From contig JAURKF010000197.1 in assembly GCA_030831885.1 (NCBI GenBank), forward strand, positions 1 through 6,178: a stretch of 6,178 nt of DNA, written 5' to 3'. The translations under genes and the position numbers were made by a program. The notes under the pieces are model-generated. The model was not told where the DNA came from, made no database searches, and saw nothing but the letters and a program-made list of their open reading frames with translations. This DNA comes from Flavobacteriales bacterium (GTDB lineage: Bacteria; Bacteroidota; Bacteroidia; Flavobacteriales; UA16). Below are positions 1 to 4,949 of the stretch, one piece after another; within the stretch, counting starts at the first letter, position 1, and every line of letters begins with the position of its first letter.

Positions 1-156
<156 letters not shown>

Positions 157-179
157 TTAGATCAATGGAAAAGGTGCGT

Positions 180-199
180 AATACCCGTTTCGGGGTATT
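180..199. promoter_or_regulatory. Perfect inverted repeat upstream of feoA (operator or leader hairpin candidate)
   Basis: The arms AATACCC (180-186) and GGGTATT (193-199) are perfectly complementary around a 6-base centre GTTTCG. The repeat ends 18 bases before the feoA start codon. As DNA it has the size and symmetry of a dimeric regulator operator; as RNA it would be a 7-bp stem just ahead of the ribosome binding region. No U-tract follows, so it is not a terminator. It does not resemble the classical A/T-rich Fur box. A role in iron- or metal-dependent control of feo is an inference from position only. Confidence 0.4.
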
Positions 200-217
200 C
201 AATGGAGCGATAAATGG

Positions 218-484
218 ATGCATCTTGCGTTCGAAATGCAAATCGTTCAACCTCTTCATACGCTTCAATCGAATAGAAAGGCGATTATTGCGCATGTTCA
301 GCATACTGAGATTTCACCTAAGTTGGTGGAGATGGGATTTATTCCCGGCTCTGAGGTTTCAATTCTTTTTCGCGCGCCATTTGGTGGGCCTTTGGCTATT
401 GATCTAGGGTCCTCTGTAGTTTCTCTTAGAATAGAGGAGGCTCAGGTAATCATGATTGATGCTTCAAGCAATGTAGACGAGTGA
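218..484 (+). CDS. feoA: FeoA, small SH3-like ferrous iron transport accessory protein
   Basis: This 88-residue protein matches FeoA in size and core motif. The segment LVEMGFIPGSEVSILFRAP (about residues 36-54) is the family signature (L.EMG..PG..V....AP), followed by a beta-rich SLRIEEAQVIMI strand pair. FeoA is a cytoplasmic SH3-like protein that associates with FeoB and supports Fe(II) uptake. The chosen ATG at 218 has GGAG 10 bases upstream; the in-frame ATG at 236 (M7) is an alternative closer to the usual FeoA start. The frame is closed by a stop at 179-181, so nothing longer is possible. The TGA stop overlaps the feoB ATG by one base (TGATG), which suggests translational coupling. Confidence 0.92.
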   Translation: MHLAFEMQIVQPLHTLQSNRKAIIAHVQHTEISPKLVEMGFIPGSEVSILFRAPFGGPLAIDLGSSVVSLRIEEAQVIMIDASSNVDE

Positions 485-2391
485 TGAATAAAGTTGCATT
501 AATTGGTAACCCCAACACAGGCAAAAGCTCGCTGTTCAATAGCCTTACAGGTATGAAACAGCATGTTGGTAATTACCCGGGAATTACCATTGATAAAAAA
601 TGGGGTGAAATGCAATCGCCGGATGGAAAATTTGTGCAGATTCTTGATCTTCCCGGTGTTTACAGTGTCTTCCCACGCTCCAGCGATGAACGAATTGTCA
701 TCGACATTCTATCGAATCCGGAACATCCGGATTTTCCTGAAATGGTTGTTGTTGTTGCTGATGCAACAAATCTAGAGCGAAACCTCTTGCTGTATTCGCA
801 GGTGCATGACCTCAAGATACCTACCGTATTGGTATTAACGATGGATGATGTTAATCAATCGAAGGGGGTCCAAATTGATAAGCGGCTATTGGCATCCCGT
901 CTGGGAGGGGTGAGGGTCGTTACTGTTAATGCACGCACGGGTTTAGGCATTGAATTGCTGAAAAGTCTAATTTTCTCGGAAGTTGTATTGCCCGGCCCCA
1001 TGCAGTTTCAGGGAATACCCGCTAAAGAAATACTGGATAACCCGCAGGAGCAATTAAAGGATGCTCAAAATCGCTTAAATGCAATTCGAACGATGCTTAT
1101 CGGAGTGATGCGGTCGTCAAACAAATTGGTCACAACCCGCAGTCGCGCAATAGACTCCGTATTGACACATCCATTCTGGGGGTATATAATTTTTCTTGCT
1201 GTTTTGATGGTGATTTTTCAGTTCATCTTCCGATTAGCTGCTGTACCAATGGAATACATAGAAAGCCTTTTCCTTCAGCTCTCATCGTTAGCTTCTTCAT
1301 TATTGCCTCAGGGAGTCTTTACGGATCTTATTGCTGATGGTATTATACCGGGCATTGGCGGTGTAATAACTTTTATTCCTCAAATCGCAATATTGTTTTT
1401 CTTTCTCTCTCTGCTTGAAGAATCCGGATACATGGCGCGCGTTGTATTCTTGATGGATCGACTGGTTCGTCCTTTCGGTTTAAATGGCCGAAGCGTCGTG
1501 CCTTTGATATCGAGCGTGGCGTGTGCCATACCCGGAATCATGTCAACCCGCACAATCAGTTCATGGAAAGATCGACTAGTCACCATCATGGTTGCACCGC
1601 TCATGAGTTGTTCTGCTCGTATTCCGGTCTTTACCTTGCTCATAGCTCTTGTAATTCCAAATCGATTGGTATGGGGAATAATTGATATGCAGGGTTTGAT
1701 TTTATTGGCATTGTATGCTTTGGGGTTGTTTTCAGCTTTATTGGTAGCCATGGTGCTGAAGTTTATTATCAAAACAGGTGAACCGAGCTTTCTAATTCTT
1801 GAATTACCTAAGTATCAATGGCCACGCTGGCGAGAAGTGGCTTTCAATGTGTTGGAGAAAGTGCGCGTTTTTTCATGGGATGCAGGTCGGGTAATTGTGT
1901 CGATATCAATGATATTGTGGGCCTTTGCCAGTTATGGACCAAGGTCATGGGAAATAACAACACCTGTAAAGCACGAAATAACACTGGAAGAATCCTATAT
2001 CGGCCAACTTGGTAAAGCAATTGAGCCTATAATTAAACCATTGGGTTATGATTGGAAAATGGGGGTGTCGTTGATTACTTCATTTGCTGCGCGCGAAGTA
2101 TTTGTGGGTAGTATGTCAACTATCTACAGTATGGGCGAAGAAAACGATAATCAAAAGTTGTTGGTGGAGCGACTCAAACAAGAGCGTTGGGCAGATTCCG
2201 GTTTGCCGGTTTATACCCTTGCGTCGGGTTTATCCTTAATGATATTTTACGTTTACGCTATGCAATGCTTGGCTACGTTTGCTGTAGTGAAACGCGAGAC
2301 AAAGTCATGGAAATGGCCTATTATTCAGCTTTTATATATGGGTATCCTTGCTTATCTTGCTTCCTTTATTACGTACCAACTATTTATCTGA
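484..2391 (+). CDS. feoB: FeoB, GTP-dependent ferrous iron transporter
   Basis: FeoB is the inner-membrane Fe(II) permease with a cytosolic N-terminal GTPase. This 635-residue protein shows G1 GNPNTGKS (residues 8-15), G2 Thr35 in NYPGITIDK, G3 DLPG (55-58), a G4 position TMDD (119-122) and G5 NARTG (149-153). A helical spacer leads to membrane segments from about residue 232. Core membrane motifs follow: LLEESGYMARVVFLMDR, ACAIPGIMSTRT with Cys347, SCSARIPV with Cys376, and SFAAREVFVGS with Glu538. The length is near that of other Bacteroidota FeoBs and shorter than the 773-residue E. coli protein. ATG at 484 was chosen because it overlaps the feoA TGA by one base; a GTG at 481 would add one residue. 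The Thr in G4 replaces the usual Asn of N-x-x-D, while the remaining GTPase motifs are intact. Confidence 0.97.
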   Translation: MNKVALIGNPNTGKSSLFNSLTGMKQHVGNYPGITIDKKWGEMQSPDGKFVQILDLPGVYSVFPRSSDERIVIDILSNPEHPDFPEMVVVVADATNLERNLLLYSQVHDLKIPTVLVLTMDDVNQSKGVQIDKRLLASRLGGVRVVTVNARTGLGIELLKSLIFSEVVLPGPMQFQGIPAKEILDNPQEQLKDAQNRLNAIRTMLIGVMRSSNKLVTTRSRAIDSVLTHPFWGYIIFLAVLMVIFQFIFRLAAVPMEYIESLFLQLSSLASSLLPQGVFTDLIADGIIPGIGGVITFIPQIAILFFFLSLLEESGYMARVVFLMDRLVRPFGLNGRSVVPLISSVACAIPGIMSTRTISSWKDRLVTIMVAPLMSCSARIPVFTLLIALVIPNRLVWGIIDMQGLILLALYALGLFSALLVAMVLKFIIKTGEPSFLILELPKYQWPRWREVAFNVLEKVRVFSWDAGRVIVSISMILWAFASYGPRSWEITTPVKHEITLEESYIGQLGKAIEPIIKPLGYDWKMGVSLITSFAAREVFVGSMSTIYSMGEENDNQKLLVERLKQERWADSGLPVYTLASGLSLMIFYVYAMQCLATFAVVKRETKSWKWPIIQLLYMGILAYLASFITYQLFI

Positions 2392-2508
2392 ATGCAACAA
2401 TTGCTCGTAGTCATAACCTTAATATTGGCCGCAATGTATGTTGCGCGGGTATTCTTGCGTAAGTCAAAATCAAGCGGTAATGGTTGTGGTAAATGCGGCC
2501 AATCTTGA
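2392..2508 (+). CDS. FeoB-associated Cys-rich small membrane protein (38 aa)
   Basis: An ATG directly after the feoB stop codon opens a 38-residue reading frame. Residues 3-22 (QLLVVITLILAAMYVARVFL) form a single hydrophobic helix. The basic stretch RKSK follows, then a Gly-rich tail with a CxxC pair (Cys32, Cys35) in GCGKCGQ. This layout of one membrane helix plus a short C-terminal Cys-rich tail, placed immediately downstream of feoB, is that of the small FeoB-associated Cys-rich membrane proteins. Their biochemical role is not settled; metal binding or redox support of FeoB is a reasonable inference from the CxxC. With zero bases between feoB and this gene, translation is probably coupled. 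It is short enough to be missed by automatic calling. Confidence 0.87.
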   Translation: MQQLLVVITLILAAMYVARVFLRKSKSSGNGCGKCGQS

Positions 2509-2584
2509 ATTTCCCTTTTTGGGCTGGTTTTGAAAAGAGTGTTCTAATTGCAGACGCTACCCGGTTTATTTCTCTTTAATTGAT

Positions 2585-2605
2585 TTCGCATTTATTGCTT
2601 GCGAA
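2585..2605. repeat. Short inverted repeat in the feo/repeat-protein gap
   Basis: The arms TTCGCA (2585-2590) and TGCGAA (2600-2605) are perfectly complementary with a 9-base spacer. No T-run follows, so a terminator is unlikely. It overlaps the place where a -33 element for the box at 2618 would lie, so an operator is conceivable, but six-base arms can arise by chance. Confidence 0.3.
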
Positions 2606-2625
2606 TGATAATTTGATTATGTTTG
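2594..2625 (+). promoter_or_regulatory. Candidate promoter for the exported-protein cluster
   Basis: TATGTTTG at 2618-2625 fits the Bacteroidota -7 consensus TAnnTTTG exactly. An ATTG at 2594-2597, 20 bases upstream, is a three-of-four match to the -33 TTTG. Transcription from here would give a 5' leader of roughly 160 bases before the ATG at 2792. In A/T-rich DNA such a match has a notable chance rate, so confidence is low. Confidence 0.32.
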
Positions 2626-2791
2626 ACGAGTTATGATATAACAAATAGCTCTTTGTTGTCGGTGCGTTACACAGCACTCTGACGAAATAAAAAAGAAAAC
2701 TGTTTGTATTGTCATTATCCTTTCTCCGGAGGTAACCGCAGAGGAGTTTTCTGAAAATCCAAAAGAGTAAGATCACTATCAATTTTTAGGT

Positions 2792-3181
2792 ATGAAAACT
2801 TTATTTTTTTCAATTACAATGTTGCTATTAACCGGATTGGCTAATGCCCAGTATATGTATGATAGCTCAGGCAGACAAATCGGGAAAGTAAGTGGAGAAT
2901 ATTTTTACGATAGCTCGGGCAGACAAATCGGAAAAACAAGTGGCGAGTATATTTATGACAGCTCAGGAAGGCAGCTCGGAAAAACAAGTGGTGAATACAT
3001 TTATGATAGTTCGGGAAGACAGCTTGGTAAGGTAAGCGGTGATTATTTGTACGATAGCTCTGGAAGGCAGATGGGTAAGATAAGCGGTGAGTACATTTAT
3101 GATGCGTCGGGAAGGCAAATTGGCAAAGCGAGCGGTCTTAGAAGGCACCAGATTATTATATTTTTCTATTTCTTCATGTAA
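2792..3181 (+). CDS. Secreted 16-residue-repeat beta protein with aromatic C-terminal tail
   Basis: The 129-residue product starts with a Sec signal peptide (hydrophobic residues 4-16, ANA|Q cleavage after residue 19). The mature part is six tandem 16-residue units of the form Y-x-YDSSGRQ-h-GK-x-SG-E (residues 21-115), then a 14-residue tail, LRRHQIIIFFYFFM, ending at the stop. Positions Y1, Y3, D4, S6, G7, R8, Q9, G11, K12, S14 and G15 of the unit never vary. The alternating pattern with SG turns predicts a string of beta hairpins. It recalls small Bacteroidota proteins with YDSSGR repeats, which I remember under the name 4-fold beta flower; that link is from memory. The YD motif is superficially like Rhs/YD repeats, but size and context do not fit a toxin. 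Function unknown; location periplasmic or exported. Confidence 0.85.
   Translation: MKTLFFSITMLLLTGLANAQYMYDSSGRQIGKVSGEYFYDSSGRQIGKTSGEYIYDSSGRQLGKTSGEYIYDSSGRQLGKVSGDYLYDSSGRQMGKISGEYIYDASGRQIGKASGLRRHQIIIFFYFFM
2852..3136 (+). repeat. Six tandem 48-bp coding repeats
   Basis: Units begin at 2852, 2900, 2948, 2996, 3044 and 3092; the sixth is 45 bases before the sequence changes to the tail. The units differ at many third codon positions (for example Ser TCA/TCG/TCT, Arg AGA/AGG, Gln CAA/CAG) while the encoded residues stay the same. The array is therefore old and held by protein-level selection rather than freshly expanded. Confidence 0.95.
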
Positions 3182-3248
3182 AGAATCCTATTGCGTAGTA
3201 AAAAACATTTTAATAATTCTAATCTTCCTATTTAAAACTTGAATTAAT

Positions 3249-3608
3249 ATGATGAAAACAATTTTATTGGTTCTTATTGTTACCTTCTCCGGATTGTCGT
3301 CCATTGCTCAAAAGCAATATTATTCTGGGACCTCTGACGGAGACCCTATTGAGGCTGAGATTACCTGGAAATCTGATGGGACAATTGTTGGGAGTTACTA
3401 TTTCACTTCAAATTCATCCAGGGTTTACAAATTATCCGGGACCAATTTCGTTGAAGGCGAAATTGAAATTGTTGAATCATTGAACGGCAAGAGAACTGCC
3501 AACGGCAAGTTGACCAAGACATTGAAAAAAGGTAGAATAGAGTGGGGCGGATACTTATCGAACACGGATGGTTCGCAGTCTTATCTATATCTTACTCGTT
3601 CAAGGTAA
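3249..3608 (+). CDS. Small secreted beta-rich protein, unknown function
   Basis: This 119-residue protein has a clear Sec signal peptide with cleavage likely SIA|Q after residue 20. The mature part (about 99 residues) is beta-rich and polar. It holds a GSYYF motif (residues 48-52) followed by YKLSG (60-64) and EGEIEI, then a Lys-rich turn and WGGYL...YLYLTRSR at the C-terminus. Strand-Gly-Tyr-Tyr patterns of this kind occur in small periplasmic beta-barrel or sandwich proteins; I do not recognise a named family. Two Met codons stand in tandem at 3249 and 3252 and either may start it. It lies 67 bases after the repeat protein and 21 bases before the next lipoprotein gene, so it is probably co-transcribed with them. 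No catalytic residues are apparent and there is no Cys. Confidence 0.82.
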   Translation: MMKTILLVLIVTFSGLSSIAQKQYYSGTSDGDPIEAEITWKSDGTIVGSYYFTSNSSRVYKLSGTNFVEGEIEIVESLNGKRTANGKLTKTLKKGRIEWGGYLSNTDGSQSYLYLTRSR

Positions 3609-3629
3609 ACTATTTTTTTACTTAATAAT

Positions 3630-4307
3630 ATGAATAAATATATTGTATATACAAGCATGTTCCTGTGCTTGGTTCTATTGAGTACGGGCTGTTCAAATAG
3701 CCCTGCAGAAACGAAGGATGCATCCGGTAACTCCGAGGATACTTTGGGCATGTCAAGTTCACAAATTGAAGGGGCAAATGGAAATTTGAACACCCAAAAG
3801 ACAGTTGTCAGTCTCACCAAAAAGGAGGCTGAAGATAGAATGGAGGCGTTTGTGAAGCAGAACAAAAAGAAATACGCTGATTATGGTGAGGATATTGGGA
3901 TCTCATGTGTAGGAGGTAATTACACATTAGATGGTGCGATGGATTATTTTTATAGTGTGGAGTTTTATGGTATTGGCGACTATGGTTACTCGATGAATTT
4001 TTTCTATAATTCTGATCAAGATAAAATTACCGAACTCAGTATCAATCAACCCGAAGAGTTATCTAATGACTTGAGAAGTATAACAGCCAAGGAATTGAAG
4101 GAAGGGGTATTAATTGGAACTGCTGAATTGTTTGGTGCTTTCAGCGGCGAGCATAACGCCTCTCGATCAGTAAGCGCTGAATTCACTATTGATGGCGACA
4201 AAATTAATTATGACAAAAAGTATCTTCCGAAATTTTTCAAAGCGAAACAGGAGATTCAAAATGAGTTGAATAAAATGGAGCAGGAATTAATGAATAGTGG
4301 TAATTGA
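3630..4307 (+). CDS. Predicted lipoprotein, 225 aa, unknown function
   Basis: An N-terminal hydrophobic segment ends in LSTGC, with Cys21 as the lipidation site. The -3 residue is Ser rather than the usual Leu, which Bacteroidota tolerate. Residues 22-60 are a Ser/Asn/Gly/Asp-rich flexible linker. A charged helix follows (LTKKEAEDRMEAFVKQNKKK, from residue 62). The centre is a beta-rich, Tyr/Phe-rich globular part, and the C-terminal helix is strongly amphipathic (about 200-222, rich in Lys, Glu and Gln). I recognise no family or active site. The gene begins 21 bases after the preceding stop, consistent with one transcript. It is likely anchored in the inner or outer membrane facing the periplasm. 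Confidence 0.85.
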   Translation: MNKYIVYTSMFLCLVLLSTGCSNSPAETKDASGNSEDTLGMSSSQIEGANGNLNTQKTVVSLTKKEAEDRMEAFVKQNKKKYADYGEDIGISCVGGNYTLDGAMDYFYSVEFYGIGDYGYSMNFFYNSDQDKITELSINQPEELSNDLRSITAKELKEGVLIGTAELFGAFSGEHNASRSVSAEFTIDGDKINYDKKYLPKFFKAKQEIQNELNKMEQELMNSGN

Positions 4308-4357
4308 TCTTTCGTTAGTCTTTTTGAATTGAACCCTTTCTTTTCATTCCATACTCG

Positions 4358-4362
4358 AAGGG
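4358..4362 (+). promoter_or_regulatory. Possible ribosome binding site for the non-ATG lipoprotein
   Basis: AAGGG lies 7 bases before the ATA codon at 4370. It is the only Shine-Dalgarno-like sequence ahead of the signal peptide and its spacing favours ATA at 4370 over ATC at 4367 as the initiation point. Bacteroidota genes often do without such a site, so this is suggestive only. Confidence 0.35.
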
Positions 4363-4369
4363 CGCTATC

Positions 4370-4777
4370 ATAAAATACCTCGTCATTCTAATCGCAAGCG
4401 CGTCTTTTTTTTCATGCAAAACCGTTGTTCTTACGGATGGCACGCGTATTACAAAACTTCCGGAGGGACAAATTTTTGAGAAAGCGTTTAATGACTCATT
4501 TGGGAAGATGACCGACGAGGATGCAGCTCTCTTTGAAGGTGTTTCTTTACAGGTTGACACAGCCGTAGTTGCCCCAAGCGAGCAGTTTATCCAAGTATTT
4601 TCAGATACTTCATACATCGAACAACCTTCCTTGACACTTTTCAAAGAGCTAATTCCATCCGTTGGTGACGCTGCGATAACCAATATGGACGACCTTATTA
4701 TTGTCGATGGAATACAATATGTCGGTTTAGACAACCAGATTTGGATTGATTATAGAATTGTTGAGGTTTATAAGTAG
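4370..4777 (+). CDS. Small predicted lipoprotein (about 135 aa) with a non-canonical start codon
   Basis: The first in-frame ATG is at 4508 and would give an 89-residue protein with no export signal. The same frame is open back to 4328. From 4370 it encodes KYLVILIASASFFSC: Lys, a hydrophobic core and a lipobox with Cys16, a textbook lipoprotein signal. There is no ATG, GTG or TTG anywhere in this upstream stretch. The likely start is ATA at 4370 (giving M-K-Y-L...) or the adjacent ATC at 4367; ATT at 4346 is also possible. Alternatives are an ATG-to-ATA mutation that weakens or kills the gene, or a sequencing error. The mature protein is acidic and hydrophobic-patterned with one Trp near the C-terminus and no recognised family. 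It lies 62 bases after the previous lipoprotein gene on the same strand. The reading-frame extension is well supported; the exact start is not. Confidence 0.72.
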   Translation: MKYLVILIASASFFSCKTVVLTDGTRITKLPEGQIFEKAFNDSFGKMTDEDAALFEGVSLQVDTAVVAPSEQFIQVFSDTSYIEQPSLTLFKELIPSVGDAAITNMDDLIIVDGIQYVGLDNQIWIDYRIVEVYK

Positions 4778-4793
4778 CCTAAGGCTTGCTTTT
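4776..4793 (+). terminator. Weak terminator-like hairpin after the lipoprotein cluster
   Basis: AGCC (4776-4779) pairs with GGCT (4783-4786) around a TAA loop, followed by TGCTTTT. The stem is only four base pairs and begins inside the stop codon, so termination here would be inefficient at best. The remaining 150 bases to the GH3 gene contain no other gene and no convincing promoter box. Confidence 0.22.
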
Positions 4794-4949
4794 GTGGTAA
4801 TCATCTCACCTTGTTATTATCCGGGCTCCGACAGTCCAACAAGTACAATAACATTCCACATCGAGTTGTTCTAAAGTATGCCAAAAGATTGACCTATGCA
4901 AGTCGCTTTTTGCACAACTTGTGGTACTTTACATTAAGTATTGTTCGCT

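Larger units (their letters stand above)
2509..2791. other. Gene-free gap between the feo operon and the exported-protein cluster
   Basis: No credible protein is encoded here: plus-strand ATGs at 2606, 2619 and 2634 meet stops within a few codons. No strong intrinsic terminator for feo is visible; CCC-TTTTT-GGG at 2513-2523 is only a 3-bp stem. The gap does hold a 6-bp inverted repeat (2585-2605), an exact TAnnTTTG box (2618-2625), and a short palindrome GTTAT-GAT-ATAAC (2630-2642). The latter half (about 2640-2791) could be a long untranslated leader of the repeat-protein gene. Confidence 0.6.

Noticed and set aside
165..407. 80-codon plus-strand frame overlapping feoA
   Set aside because: It is Arg/Phe-rich and overlaps the FeoA frame, which carries the family signature; an out-of-frame shadow.
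1380..1772. 130-codon minus-strand frame inside feoB
   Set aside because: It lies wholly antisense to conserved FeoB membrane segments and shows no recognisable protein features.
2513..2527. CCC-TTTTT-GGG as a terminator for the feo operon
   Set aside because: A three-base stem with no following T-run is too weak to call.
2576..2782. 68-codon minus-strand frame in the gap after the feo operon
   Set aside because: Despite lying in otherwise empty sequence, it is a low-complexity Leu/Asn/Ser-rich frame with no convincing start context, no domain, and candidate regulatory palindromes inside it. A real small protein cannot be fully excluded.
2852..3136. 48-base repeats as a CRISPR array or as Rhs/YD toxin repeats
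   Set aside because: Units abut with no spacers, keep one open frame, and are far too short and few for an Rhs shell; the protein is a small secreted repeat protein.
2963..3148. 61-codon minus-strand repetitive frame opposite the repeat protein
   Set aside because: Its periodicity is just the mirror of the 48-base repeats; synonymous variation shows that the plus-strand frame is the selected one.
3603..3622. GTAAA/TTTAC hairpin between the small secreted protein and the lipoprotein gene
   Set aside because: The stem is five mostly A-T pairs in A/T-rich sequence and the next gene begins within ten bases, so it is not supported as a terminator.
4315..4734. 139-codon open frame on the minus strand opposite the ATG-less lipoprotein
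   Set aside because: It is antisense to a frame with a clear lipoprotein signal and has a Ser/Thr/Ile-rich composition with no domain or signal. It is longer than the ATG-started version of the real gene, so a gene caller could choose it wrongly.
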